DNA of 64,000 nucleotides, from NCBI GenBank assembly GCA_009869945.1, contig WIXG01000007.1:551330-615329 (forward strand), written 5' to 3'. A model generated the notes under the pieces. That model saw nothing but the letters and a program-made list of their open reading frames with translations, did no database searches and had not been told where the DNA came from. The translations under genes and the position numbers were made by a program. Positions 46,916 through 59,292 of the stretch are shown one piece after another (the stretch's first letter is position 1; each line of letters starts with the position of its first letter). This DNA comes from Mesaphorura yosii. Its lineage: Eukaryota > Arthropoda > Collembola > Poduromorpha > Tullbergiidae.

Positions 46916-46984
46916 GATTTGCCGTTCAACTTGTAACAAGGAACAACAACTGGCTGAACAGTCTTATGGGAGTGAAAATAAAGG

Positions 46985-47660
46985 GACGGAACATAAACAC
47001 TAACATTGGAAATGAGAAATGCATTTTGAAGATGCTTTTTATTCAAACAACTTATCAATAATTATAACAAGTCATGATTACCAAAGATAACTGTCTTAAC
47101 TATTACAATTAATCAAAAGATTCCTTAAAATATCGTAACATTAACAAAGTCGAAAGTCAGTTTATCTCAGTTCATTGAATGTTACATCACAATTTTCAAA
47201 TACTCATACCGGCGAAAATTTAATTGGTTCGATTCGACGTTATACAAATCAAGCGAATAAGACAATTAAAAGGTTTTACATTTCTTGGGATTTTTAAAGT
47301 TGTACATTTTTCAGTTTGTGTTTGATATTTTGAAATTTTTAGTTGCACTTTTATGACGTTTTGTTTGATTTTTAGGTTGCTTTCTTATCACTTAACAAGA
47401 TACAAAAACAAGAAATACCTCGATTTCTCAATATCCATAGCCTTTAAAACTAGTCAATAGCAGCTAAGAAGGCACCAATTAAGGTGAAAAATACATAATT
47501 TAGTTAAGAGAAAAGTACAAGATCCTAGCACATAAAATAACAACTCGAAAGGCACATCCAAATTGGTCAAACTATTAATTAAAGAACACAGAAGGCTAAA
47601 ATCAGTCCATTAGTTGTATTAGTTGTTCAAGTTGTTCCAGTCCACAGTGGATGATATGGT
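46985..47660 (-). other. AT-rich region, probable nanos 3' UTR
   Basis: About 680 bp of AT-rich sequence directly downstream of the nanos stop codon on the minus strand. Nanos transcripts are classically controlled through long 3' UTRs. No exact Pumilio site (TGTANATA) was found by eye. Confidence 0.4.
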
Positions 47661-49508
47661 TTATTGAAATGCTGCAGGCGGTGAAGGAGTTGGAACGTAG
47701 TTTGGATCGTTGTATCTGCAGTAGCCACGAGTATGAGCAAAGTCTCCAGAAGCACCACAAAGTTCACATTTGAAGCGACGAAGAACTGGGCAAATGACTT
47801 TGCCTGAAAACAACATGAGAAATGTACAAGATTAGTTCAAATTGCAACTAATTATGCACAATTACACAATTCTCAAGGTTTAGGGCTTCAAGTTTTTGAT
47901 TAGTCGTTACTTACGTGTGCCAGGCTGGTACAAGTTGTGTGATTTGTAGACGCTTTCATCTTCCCCATTGCGACGACAAAATGGACAGATGCCCTTCTTG
48001 TTTGTTTCGATGACCGGGCCAGATGCTATGAACGGTGAAGCCATTTGCATTTGTGGTGGGAAGGAGCCGCCAAATCCAAGTGCGATTTCTTGGATGGACG
48101 GTGGCATTGGTGGCTGATAGTTGTTTAATGCAGTTGAAGCATGAGGAGGTCCGTATCGGAAAGCTGGTGGAGGGTAATATCCAAACTGATCAGTGTAATG
48201 TTGAGAATAGTACAAGTTTGGTGAATAGCGAGTCGTGCGCATGGAGTTGTAACTTCGTTGTTCAGGAGTCATGCAGTACGTTCCCGTGCGGTAGCCTTGT
48301 GGAAGCAGAGGAGCACGGAATGTGTAGGTAGTTGTGCACGGAGGAGAAAACGTTGGGATTTCATGGTTGTAGACTTTCTCGATCACTTCACTGTCATTCA
48401 GAACAACTTTAAATTCAGCCTCAGGCTCAGGTTCAAGAATAGTGACAGTTTCAGCTTCAGTTGTGGATTCTAACAAATTATCGGAAGATTCGTTGAGTTG
48501 ATTGAGTGCAGCACTTTGACCCTCATGTTGGTTATGTTGAAGTGGAGTTCCAGTTCCATTTACAGCAATGTCAACAACAATACCACTGGTTTCAGTCCCA
48601 GCGGGTCCTTCGGTTGCCAGTTGAATTGATTCTGATTCAAGCCCAGGTGGGGTCAGTTCTTCAAGCACTTCATTGTTAATGTTAACAGTAACACCACCAA
48701 TTTTCTCGGTGATATCACGAAGCAAGTGTTGTTCAACTTGGTAGAGTTCAGTTGCGTACATCATTTGAGCCATTGCTTCGTCGGTGGTGATGCCATGCTT
48801 TGCGCTGAATTCGGCAATGAAGTTTGCGAAGCTATGCAGAGCGTCGGGTTTCGTTTCAGTGAAGTCAGTTCCAGAAGCACCAGCCGCAGCGTGAGAGACG
48901 CCAGTATCAGAATCGGCGCCGTGTTCTTCATGTTGAGCAGGTTCAGCATGTTTTGGCTGCTTACCATCGCCATTATCGCCACCGCTGCCATTGTCTGTTG
49001 ATCCATTCTCTGAAGAGGTGTCGGATCCACTTGTTGATGCGGAGCCACTACCGTTGCCGATGACTTCTTCAATTTTGAAGACCAATCGACTTCCAAAAGG
49101 CGAAGCACGATCTGTTTCAGACAAAGTTGGGCTGAGTCGAGGCATTGGAATGTGCGAAGCTGCAGCAAAAATGTAGGGATAATAACTCATTATTGGCTTT
49201 GGAAATGCTTGGCGATATTTGTGCTGGTCTTCAACATGAGTTCTGTGTTTATCAGTACCTGCAAAACAAACGAAAAAGTTGGGAAATCATTACTTACGAA
49301 TTGAGAATTACATTGACTTGTAATTGTGTGGATGAGGACAGTGAATAAACTTACTCATTTCAGCATTGCCATGCTGCAGTTGATATTCAAGATAAGCTTC
49401 AAAGAGTTCCATGGAACAGTGTGTCCAGGCACGAGTGGAATCATCTTTGTTGTCATTTGAGCCAGCAGCGCCAGGATTTCCATCTTTGGATTCTGAGTTA
49501 CTATCCAT
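47661..49508 (-). CDS. nanos: Nanos-1, CCHC zinc-finger translational repressor
   Basis: Partner of Pumilio that recruits deadenylases to repress mRNAs in germ cells and early axis formation. Exons 49355-49508, 47915-49258 and 47661-47803 give 546 residues, longer than most nanos proteins. The long middle is acidic, Ser/Gly-rich, then Pro/Tyr-rich. The C-terminal domain is complete: CPFCRRNGEDESVYKSH...C, then CPVLRRFKCELCGASGDFAH with the closing Cys in TRGYC, with standard C-x2-C-x12-H and C-x2-C-x7-H-x4-C spacing. A phase-1 intron splits the first finger after QPGT, the same place and phase as in the second nanos gene. The start is the ATG at 49508 (upstream in-frame codons are not ATG). 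Confidence 0.94.
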
Positions 49509-50330
49509 GATTTGCAAGACAACCTGGAACCAGCAAGTATATCAAGAATGCATTAATTCATTGCCTGCTGCTTGCTGCTGTTATCCTTGTTGCAGCTTAA
49601 GGCTCAATTTTGGAAATTGCAAAAACTTACGAGCCAGTTTACCAATCCAGACGATGCAAGTTGTAAATGATTGGAAACTCAATAGCGAAATACAAAATTG
49701 AATGTCAGCAATGGATTCGCTATCAATGGCATTCGTTGTATTTCATTGGGTGCGCAGAGCTCAACAGGAGATGCTATGAAACTGACGTCCAATCTTCTAA
49801 TGACGAGCCGGATCGTCGTGCTTGTATTTATAACCTCACATACTCCGTCAACGTCTTTCCTCGTGCACAAACGATCGAGTCGAGATCACGTAGCATCATG
49901 GCAGCCAAGATGGAGTTTCGGCTGCCATTTTCCGGGTTTCGTTGTCCTCTCGTCGTTCTGTTGGGCTGTGCACGAGTTTGAGCAGAGCTGAACGACAGCC
50001 GATGTCAAAGTCCACGAACCAAATGAATGTGAGGAGAGGATGAGAAAGAGAGCAGGCCGTCTGAAACAAAGAACTTTATTACGGATACCAGGAAACTCGG
50101 TCGAATGTCGTGTACGACAAATGCCAAAGAGGCGCGGAGACTCAGGAATCAGGAAGTGTCAAAGTTTGTTAGTACACCTCTCAGACACAAAGACAAAACT
50201 CGAATTTTATTCCTATATATTAGGAAGCCTGGATACCTAGGATACCTATATATATAGGAATATATATATTGCCTGTGCATAAAGGGCACAACAAACTCGA
50301 GAGAGCATGAGCACTACGAAATGTACGAAT
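49509..50330. other. Intergenic with AT-palindrome cluster
   Basis: Promoter side of nanos-1. At about 50207-50270 an AT-rich stretch contains CCTATATATATAGG, CCTAGG and repeated TATATA, likely able to extrude a cruciform. Plus-strand open frames near 49667-50240 have no recognisable protein. Confidence 0.45.
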
Positions 50331-51307
50331 TTACGAATGGCAGAGTTTAATGTGTTTATGAACGAAATAGTAACTCGGAAATTTGCAGCCGCATATTTTA
50401 CATGGAAAGAACTGAACGTTGAGATACTTCGCTGTTTGTGGGCGACATGAACCCGACCTCGTTCCTGCCTGGTTGTTTTCCGAATTGACAGCCGAACCAG
50501 TCAAGTCCACCGACACAGGGTTAATGTGGCGCTTCTTGTGCTTTTGGTAGCAGAACAGAGACTTGAAGCTCTGGTGGCAATATATGCAGGTGTAGGTCTT
50601 GGCTTTCAATGCGGGTTCGCTCTCACTCGCATCGTGGCGTAGTCCAGAAGATTTGTCGTCCTTGGAACTGTCGCTCGTACAGCAATGTTGAACGGTCAAT
50701 GCAAAATTCGGGTTCGAAACACGCTCAAAGTGAACGGGGCCGTCACAAGTTGCGATGTCAAGTAGATGTGATTGTGATGCATTAATGCCAACGCATGAAC
50801 CGTGGCTATAGTTGGCAGCTGATGTTATGTCCAGAAAGAGTCTTGGTGATGATGAGAATGCCGCCAGGCCAGAACTGCGGACTCGTGGCTCCAATTCCAA
50901 TGACGCCTCTACGTCTTTTTTTGTTTTTCTGTTACATGAAGAATCAAATGAGACACGTGTTGAAGTGGCTTTGAAAGATGCACTTACATTAGGTTAGCCC
51001 CCTCTGATTTTAGCCCAGTCGTGATTATATCTTTTTGCCGCTTTTGTACAGAATTTGTGCTGCCCGATGGTTTGTAGAAACAGAATCCCCGTTTAGCACA
51101 GTCATCCAGAGAATTTCTGGTTGCTTGAGGACTCCAAGAAGACATTGAAATCGGATGCGACTGAATGTGGCGTGGCGTTACAAATCCGGGCCACATTGTT
51201 CGGTACCAAATTGCTGGACACGGATGTCTTGGAATTGGCTTCACAATAGGAACGGACGCCAGTGTGCAGGATGTATAAGCGGGCACTGGTCGGGGTGACA
51301 AATCCAT
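50331..51307 (-). CDS. Two-finger C2H2 zinc-finger protein
   Basis: Exons 50988-51307 and 50331-50928 give 305 residues. A Pro/Ser-rich N-terminal half without a known domain is followed by two C2H2 fingers: CIYCHQSFKSLFCYQKHKKRH and, at the very end, CKICGCKFPSYYFVHKHIKLCH. The spacing between the fingers (about 40 residues) is not the usual TGEKP linker. Likely a DNA- or RNA-binding regulator. It lies between two divergently oriented nanos genes; no specific function can be inferred. Intron donor GTAAGTG and acceptor AACAG fit the frame. Confidence 0.75.
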
Positions 51308-52910
51308 TACTCAACAATATTACCAAGCTTTATAGTCGGTTAAGTTCGGTTTTTGCGACAATTGACGGGCAACCGTCAGACACGGCGTCTAAATGAATTC
51401 TGTTTCCTGAAACAAATATGTGAAAGAACATGGCTCCATCATGCCAAACGATTTGTACGGAGAATCAAATGTTATATTTAGTTTTAATATCCTAATATAA
51501 AGGGAGCCCCATGGGACTACCAAAGGCGTACAGTTTTGTTTACTTTGCATTGCTTCTCATCCCGTTCTCATCTTTAATATGAATTTTCCATTCCAGGAAT
51601 TCAGATTCACAAAGCCTGGTTGAGTTTGACAATTTATTTTAATATTCCAGGCCCCAATTTTTCAATTTCCGACAGAGCCGCAATTAAAAGAAGGTTAAGT
51701 AATTATGAAAGCATGTTACAAGGGTTGTTGTCACTTGTATAATTACAACATTGTCGAGAGATGACGATTGTGGAGAGAAAACGAGCGCAAAGAGAAGGAA
51801 GAGTAAATAGCGAAGAACATTGTGTAAATAAAGTCAACCCATCACTCATTACTGTGATTGTATTTACTGCAGGGAACATGCCTGCCTCCTGAAATGCGAA
51901 ATGCGAAATGCGATGCAAGCGCTGGCGTTGTTCGTCCCGTGTTGTTGCAATTAAGTAAGTGTTCTCCTTGATGATTTACATTGGCTTCCAGAGTCGAATG
52001 CTGCTGCGTTTGGAGTTGACTCTGTCAATATTTGCATTAATATCATCAACTTTTTGAAAGCATAAAGAGGACCATTCCAAATTGGGCTGTGCTTCAGAGG
52101 AAAGGACGAATGGAAGCAGAATTCGGAAGAATTTCATTCGATTAACTCAATTTCATAATATTAATAGTGGACATAATCATTTTAAAAGTTTGATCTTGTG
52201 GCTCAGCTTCTGAAAAGCGTTACATAATTAAATCGTTCAAAATTCGAGAAAAGTGGAAAGCTACAAAGATATACAACACCAAGACCAGAAACCATTAACA
52301 AAATGATCGCCAAATGTGTGGGTTTTCATGGAAAATAACTTAACTGCTGATGTCCTACATTTTAGACCGTACTAATGCTTGCTTGCTTGGTCACATTTAT
52401 TGAGGAATGTACATTCTTTATGAATTCCACGTATCTGTGGATTAGAATTTGCTGAAATCAGCCAGACCGTCTCCAATTTGTACGTGGTCTATAACACACC
52501 GGTCGTGTCTGGCCTCGATGCTAGACGTTGTTATGTAGCTTTAGTCGCGCAACATGCACCCTGATGCAAAACGTCCAGTATTACAAGATATTACTGTTTG
52601 CGACTGCGACTAAAGTTATAACTAATTGGTGCAGGTGTCGGCGTCCCTTTATGTCTTAATGGGTGATTGTGAGAATACTTTTATTGCCTTGGCTTCAACT
52701 TCGACACAATTTGACACCAAGCCCAGGCCAAGCCTGCTTGACTGAAGTAACCCGTCGTACTGACGTGGCATGGTATTGCGGTAGAAATTTCTATTCATCG
52801 GTGTTGAACGGACTTGGCAATTCTCTGTCTCGATGCTGACGTTTCTGCTACGAGGACCATTTCAAAGGCCTTAATCGTTAATTAGTTCCTTGCAGTGGCA
52901 ATTAAACCTC
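51308..52910. other. Intergenic between C2H2 gene and nanos-2
   Basis: 1.6 kb containing the hairpin at 52530-52623 and otherwise AT-rich sequence. Could include nanos-2 5' UTR exons: a tgcag acceptor-like site lies just before the first coding exon (about 52894). Confidence 0.45.
52530..52623. repeat. Small inverted repeat / hairpin
   Basis: GTTATGTAGCTTTAGTCGC on the left pairs with GCGACTAAAGTTATAAC on the right, with a loop of about 55 nt. Could be a MITE end pair or a regulatory hairpin. Confidence 0.45.
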
Positions 52911-54565
52911 ATGGTCAGTTCAGCTATCGCAGTTAACGTAACTCCGATCCGACCGCTTCGAACGTTCTTCGCTGCCGCTGTAGCATTGATTTCCAATCTG
53001 CTTCTGTGGTGTCTTACTAGGATGCACTCGCTCAACAATAAAATCTGTAAGTGGTGGTCGCATCAATCGCTTGGTCCGGTGGTAAATGGCAAGGCTAGTT
53101 TGCTAAATTCGATTGTTTCTTTGCCTTCGCAGTGAACGAATGGTTGATGAAATGCAACTTTAGGGGGAATACATTATCTCCACTGGAGATGCATACGACC
53201 GAAACTGCTTCGGAATCTTCTCGGAAGGCATGGATGACAATCTTTCTGGACATCGGCAGTGTGATTGATACACAGGAATGCAAATATCAGATGTCACAAA
53301 TTAAGATTGCCATTATGCAAGCGACTGTACCATCATTCCGCAGCCAGGAGGTGGAGGAACACGATATGACGTTGAAGAATTTTGGTAAGATTACAAATTA
53401 TCCGTGAGTATAACGCAAGCACATTCTGAACCGTATTAACTTTTTACCGTTTCAGAACCTGTGTGCAGGGGCATGAGAATAACAAACAACGACAATCATC
53501 CGAATGGGAACTTCTTTTCCCATCACAACTTATCACGGTCTTATTCTCCCCAAAATGACGCGAGCAATTCACGCACAACCAACAATGAATCGGGCATGAA
53601 TACGACTGGTCAAACGATATCCAATGGTCATGATCCCGCAAATTGTGAACTTTGTGCGTATGGCGCTGCCCCCATTCCAATAGTAACGAGTGGGTATGTT
53701 GGCGTTTCTAGTGCGGTCGCCGTGACTAACACCGTGTGGACGGATGAAGTAGCAGGGTCGTTTGATCTACAACAGCGGACCGGCTTTGCCAGTCAAGAAT
53801 TTCACATAGCACCACTGGAACTCGATTTCATGGACACATTGAACGTCACCCTAATGCATGAATCAATCGGTCCCCAAGTGTATGTTCCTGAATCACTTGC
53901 TCAGTTCAATGGCCCGCCTGGATTAGGCGGTGGACTTTTAACCAGATTGAATGCGGATATACGTGACCCAATCGCAGCGTCTATACGAGAAGAGCTGCAA
54001 ACGTGGATAACGTCGTCTCCAGAGAATTTGGAAGCTCATTGTCGGCTCCTATCAATGAGTCCTTCAGATGGTCAACAACAGTTGCAACTTGCGTTTGCTT
54101 TTCAAGCCCTAAAATCAAAATTGGCCAAACCTAGAATTGCCGAAATCGATGACGAAGGTGACCAAGACATTGAAGCTCAGGACTGGAATTCCAATGGCAC
54201 GAAGGATGGTGGCAAGGTGCGAATGGGAAAAAAGCAAAACACAAGGCACAGACGAGGCGATCGTGATCGCGTGGGGCCGTGGTGCAATTTCTGTCTGAAG
54301 AGTGGCATGGGAGAAGCTCTCTCCCGAACTCATTATATGCACCATCCTGTGACTGGTAAGTTGTATGAGCGATTTAATGATAACAGAATTGAGTGTGTCC
54401 GTAAGACTGCAGTTTGCGAAGTTATAGCAAGATTTACCCCATATCTTAGGTATTACTCAATGCCCACGCTTGCTAACATACAAATGCCCGCTGTGTGGCG
54501 AACTCGGCCATACTAAATCCTACTGCAACCGTGCCAGTAATTCTAAACATCGAAGAAATCAGTGA
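52911..54565 (+). CDS. Nanos-2, divergent nanos with shortened second knuckle
   Basis: Exons 52911-53046, 53133-53384, 53456-54355 and 54450-54565 give 467 residues. The N-terminus from ATG 52911 includes a hydrophobic run (FFAAAVALISNLLLWCL), so the true start may be later (for example the ATG at 53023). A long Asn/Ser/Gln-rich middle precedes the zinc domain: WCNFC...SRTH, then a phase-1 intron after HHPVTG, then CPRLLTYKCPLCGELGH and TKSYC. The second finger spacing is C-x2-C-x4-H-x4-C instead of the nanos C-x2-C-x7-H-x4-C, i.e. three residues are missing. The first finger is normal. Shared intron position with nanos-1 supports duplication. Likely germline or translational regulator, but RNA/Pumilio binding may differ. 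Confidence 0.85.
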
Positions 54566-55495
54566 TTCAAGTAGACGAAGGATGCGGACGCACGCCTGGA
54601 TTTAATGGAGCTAGAATTTAATTATGAATTATGAATAATGGTTGAATCATAGATAAGGAGTAGTAACACGTAATTAGACACTAAAATTAATTTGAAACAT
54701 TTTTATTGAAGACTTTGCGTCTACTTGTTTCTTCATGACTCCCTTACCCTGTTTAGATAGAAGTTGAAATCACTCCTTTACTTTTTTGGTATACTGTAAT
54801 TGTTTATTTTCGTTGTTCGTGATTCATAAATTATGATTAATTTGACAAATCAACATTATCATGAGCACACGCATGTGAACTATTGAAATAATGATGAAAT
54901 AAATGGAATAGTATTGAAATTTTGTTCGACATATTGCTCACTGCATTATTTCGGGTCGCTCTTCCTTCGTCGGTCACACGTGAGAGTGGTCTTGACAATG
55001 CCTGGGCCAATACATTGTTAATTTCATTCATTACGGGTAATGCAGGTATCATATAGGTGAGTTTCTAGCTAGCAATGGGGAGTTGAGTGGATATACCAAA
55101 AGACTTTGTTCGAACAAAAAGCGCTGCAGCTGCTGCTGCGAATTCCTCAACCTGTGAAATCAATCAATGGAACAAGTCACGCGACCACTGCGCAGGATTG
55201 AAATCAAAGTCATTGTAAAACCTTGAGCAAGGAAATTAACCGGACCATTGGAGTGGAGAAATCGGAGCCAAGAGCCTGTGAGTATCGTAATTTGTTTTAG
55301 AAATGACGCACGCGATTTTAATTGCCCCATTGGGATTTTTCGGAAATTCCAGACAGGTTCATCTCACCGGTCTGAGGCAGCGCCATTAGATATCTGCGAA
55401 TATTGCAGAGCCTGTGAGCGATGGACCCGATTGAAAACGAATACGTACGTACAAATTAACGAATTGCTCTTGCGAACTAACAAGAATAGATATTG
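54566..55495. other. Intergenic, nanos-2 to F-box gene
   Basis: Nanos-2 3' UTR plus the F-box gene upstream region. A possible non-coding or short coding 5' exon of the F-box gene around 55250-55450 could not be confirmed. Confidence 0.4.
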
Positions 55496-57367
55496 ATGAG
55501 CAAACTGTGGTTGTTTCAGATTCTTGAAAATATTTTAAGCAATTTGCCAATATCTGCCCTGGCTAAAGGTCGACAAGTTTCCAAATTATGGTACCAAGAA
55601 GCAACAAAACAACTTCAAAAACTCGATCATCTAATCACGCTCTCAAGCTGGCGAGAATTTCGAGACTTCAAAGAAACAATGGATGAATATGTCAAAGGGA
55701 CCGGAAACGAACTGCTTTTCAATCAGTGGTCTCTCTTGTTTGACGAAATTGCACTGGAAGACGATGTCGTTCAGGACTTGCTGAATAGTTATGGAACTTT
55801 TGTAAGAAAATTGAGAATTCGTTTCAACTGGAGAATATCAGGAAACTTTCCACTAACATTCAAGAAATTACTACTTGAGCAAACACCCAATTTGGTCGAA
55901 CTGGAATTCTTTGGGTTTCCTGAGCCAATTTGGCAACAAATTCATCTTTTCGACGAAGCCACACCTCTTCTCCAGAAGCTGAAGGCGCTCAGCTGTTTCA
56001 CGCTTATCGGCTACCGTCACGCATACGAATGTCCGCTCTACTTAAATATTTTGAAGTGTCTTCGACCACGCCAACTGGAAACTCTAAAAATCAACTGCAA
56101 CAATTACATTCGAATTATTTGTGACGAGGCTGGAGTATCGCCGAGGCTGTGTGAATCACTGAGCGGTCTAAAAACATTCAGTATGTCATGTCCAGCATCA
56201 GAATATTACGGTGTGGAATCCTGTCAGCCAATTGAAGAGTTGGACACGGCAGATGCGCTGACGACAATTTGTTCCATGCTCAAGAGACTTCATCTCTGCT
56301 TGGGCTACACTGGAAATCCGAACACTGTCAGTATTGTTTGCGATCGATTAGCCAGTACGCTAGCGGAATTTGAGCTAACCAACCATTGCGGAAGACGGCT
56401 GGATTTTGTCTGGCAAGGAGCGCTAACATCATTGCCCAACGTGGAGAAACTGACCTTGCTGAATCCTCTGTATTCGGTGGATTCGAAGACTACAATGATC
56501 AATTTTCCTAATTTGAAATATTTGAAGACAAATTGCTGCGCCGTATGGACACCTCCTGACCTGTCCGCGCCTTCGGCTCTAGTGTATCCAAAGTTAACTA
56601 CGCTGATCCTAGAGCACGTTCCGCAATCAAATTCGCATTATGAAACATTCACACCCGAGCAGGTTCGGATTATTGCTCAATGTTTTCCAAATTTGAGGAC
56701 GTTCCACATTAATCGAGTCAACTACCAGCTGGTGCACGCGATTTGTTCTCACTTGAGAGATATTGAAGAACTGCGAATCGAATCTGATTTGTACGATGTG
56801 GCAGCTCAGATCGACAGTGGAATCACTGGATTTTCGTCGACGAGCTGTTACAACATCCTTAATGAGAAAGATAACACGGAATGCAGGTCCGCAGAGAGCC
56901 TACGAATCCATCCATTCATTGGCAACTTGAAACGTAAGTGTTCTCCGTTTCGTGCCTGAAAAAAGCAATGGTATTGTGGCATTCATGACATTCGATTTTC
57001 GGCACAGGATTGAAGAGGCTGTACGTCTTCGCATCGATATCAGGTGTCTCCTTCCGGTATGGATTTTCTCATCTTAAGGAGTTGACAAGTCTCTTCGTGG
57101 AGGTAAGTATTTGACCCTGACAAGACTTTTAGGCGTTCATGCTGCTATTCCTATTCTTAGATTGCACGCATGCGAGTCGAAAATTATCGCCTAATGGAGA
57201 ACAAGGTGGATCGACGTGATATTGACAAGTGTTTAACCAATATGAAAAACCTGACCAAGATGGAAATCATATGTGAGAAACCGGTTGTCCTGTCACAGGA
57301 GAGCTTCGCCATTGACAAAACCCTTTATCCAAAGTTGGAATTCGTCGTAAATGGAAGACATTATTAA
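55496..57367 (+). CDS. F-box/LRR-type protein
   Basis: Substrate-receptor type subunit of an SCF ubiquitin ligase by architecture. Exons 55496-56933, 57008-57102 and 57161-57367 give 579 residues. Residues about 5-45 form an F-box (FQILENILSNLPISALAKGR followed by VSKLWYQEA), which would bind Skp1. The rest consists of irregular leucine-rich repeats (LPNVEKLTLLNPLY, FPNLKYLKTNC, FPNLRTFHINRVN, HLRDIEELRIES, NMKNLTKMEIIC), the substrate-binding surface. Start at ATG 55496, directly before the F-box. Substrate unknown; such genes are often lineage-expanded. Confidence 0.85.
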
Positions 57368-57719
57368 CTTGTGTCTGGGTCGGACTATGCGACAAACGGC
57401 CTAACTTTGGCCACTAAAAACAACGAACTGTGATTTCATTAGATGCCTTTGCTTTTGATTATTTCGAGAACCAAACTAGCAATAAAAATCCATCGAAATT
57501 AGCTTTGTGAGAATGCTTTGTTTTTTATTATTGTGAATTTGTAAGAGCTCTGCCAGCCTCTACACGGGACGAGACTATTAAATATCAATATGCACACCGT
57601 TCAGTAAGCTTCAATGTGAGAGGTTAACGTGTGTCACTTAACAAACACGCATCGAAGAAATTGACTTCAATCGCAGCGCTGGACGAGGACGGCTAAGCAA
57701 ATTACTAGCATTTACAGCA

Positions 57720-58642
57720 ATGGCGTTCTTCAACAGTTATTTTATTTTCTTACATTTACTTCTGTTGACAAATCCAGCGGGTATCTCCACTCAACAAACA
57801 ACGATACCGACAACATCCGCACGGGGACTTACCCCAAGCGAGGAACAAGACATGTTTGATGAGGCGACGAAGAAGGATCCGCTCCAGTACCTCTTCGAAG
57901 TTACACGCCAAAAGTCGCAGTTCAAATTTATACTTGGTGCCGGAGCCCACGATTGTTACTATCAGGAAATTCCACCCGGACACACGCTACACTCCACGGC
58001 TTCTGTCTTCTTTGATGACGCCGGACCCAATGCGGAGCGAATCAAATACTCAGTGCATTACGCCAACAATGATACGAGCATTGCGCAGGAGGAATCCACT
58101 CCAGAGACATCCTATGAGTTCATGACCGATTCGGAGGCTGGAGGAACCTACTCCATGTGTTTCGAGAACCCACGAATCTCGGCCAAACTCATGTGGCTGA
58201 CAGTCGTGTATTACAAGTGAGTTATGTTTTGTGTACACGCGCGACGCATGGACTGCATTTTGTGCATAAAAATTGTCCGGATTTGAATTGCAGGACTTTC
58301 AATGCAATTCCTACGACGGAGCATGCGTATTTACCAGGGTCGAAGATAGCTGTGGCCAACTTCATGGAACGCATCAACAGTAAGTCACCAGTCACCTTAA
58401 TTTAAAGGTTGCATTACAGAGCACACACGCGTAATTTTTTCCTTCCTCGAATTTTGACAGAACTGGAAGAGAAAATCCTGACTGCGATCTACCATCTCAC
58501 CCATTTCCGATTCGCAGTTGGATTTGACCATCGAATGCAGCATGGGTCCCAGCACTTTATGACAATCTGGTCAGTTTTGGAATGTCGGACTATGCTTGGG
58601 ATCGGTTTCCTGCAAGTTTACTTCCTTCTTTCCATTCTTTGA
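57720..58642 (+). CDS. p24/TMED family cargo receptor A (tail truncated)
   Basis: p24 proteins cycle in COPI/COPII vesicles and select secretory cargo. Exons 57720-58216, 58294-58379 and 58461-58642 give 254 residues: signal peptide (IFLHLLLLTNPAG), GOLD domain (DCYYQEIPPGHTLHSTASVFF, GGTYSMCFENP), coiled linker, and a membrane segment (MLGIGFLQVYFLLSIL) where the frame stops. The expected cytosolic tail with a RFFEKND motif is present immediately downstream in another frame (to about 58731), next to a duplicated TTCTTTGAG string. So either the tail was lost by a small insertion or there is an unrecognised junction. Introns 1 and 2 match introns 2 and 3 of the neighbouring p24 genes in phase. 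A Thr/Ser-rich insert precedes the GOLD domain. Confidence 0.85.
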
Positions 58643-58742
58643 GGTTCTTTGAGAAGAACGACGACCACGGGAGACGAAAGGTTGTGCGACCACCGGATGA
58701 AGCTGCGCCCAGAGGTCAGTTTGTCATGTAAATGGCACGAGA

Positions 58743-59292
58743 CTGTCAATAAATAAGAAAGCAATAGGCTGCGACTGCTAGAAATAAACTGTTAGTATAC
58801 GAGCTCTTGTTTCTTATCCTGTTGATTTCATTTAGCGAGAGTCTTAACCACAGCCAAGCTGGACAAGCCAGAGACGTAGACTGAAGAAAGATAATTCGTA
58901 CCACGCATTCAGTCTTATACGAATAGACTTTCAGTGTTTATTAACATGTCTATTTTTGGCTGCAATACGCAAGGCACGACCAGAACGGCACATTTTATTC
59001 ATGGGATGTAAATTCAATACCATAATCTCCGTGATAAGAGTAAAGTTTACAACTTACAACTCAAGCGAGCTACTGTTTTATGTAGGCAGCCTTCTTTACT
59101 TTTACCCTGCACTCAGACAGCAAAGCCTCAGTTAAAAACTATAACATATCCGCGTTAGTTCCAAAACATCTGTTCGGAAGTCTGAAGTTTGAGTTTTGCT
59201 TTTGCTCTGTCGCTAATTTCATATTGTCCGCCGGCACTTAATTACTCATTTAGTTTAGCGACTGTAGGCAGCGACAGCGAACTAGAACTACA
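58743..59292. other. Intergenic between p24 genes A and B
   Basis: 550 bp with an AATAAA polyadenylation signal near 58752 and the promoter of gene B. Nothing else recognised. Confidence 0.5.

Noticed and set aside
48035-49001. Several plus-strand open frames opposite nanos-1
   Set aside because: Shadows of the long nanos-1 exon on the other strand.
57720-58220. Reading p24-A as a single 166-residue protein ending YYK
   Set aside because: The stop lies just past a GTGAGT donor, and downstream exons restore the coiled-coil and TM parts of the family.
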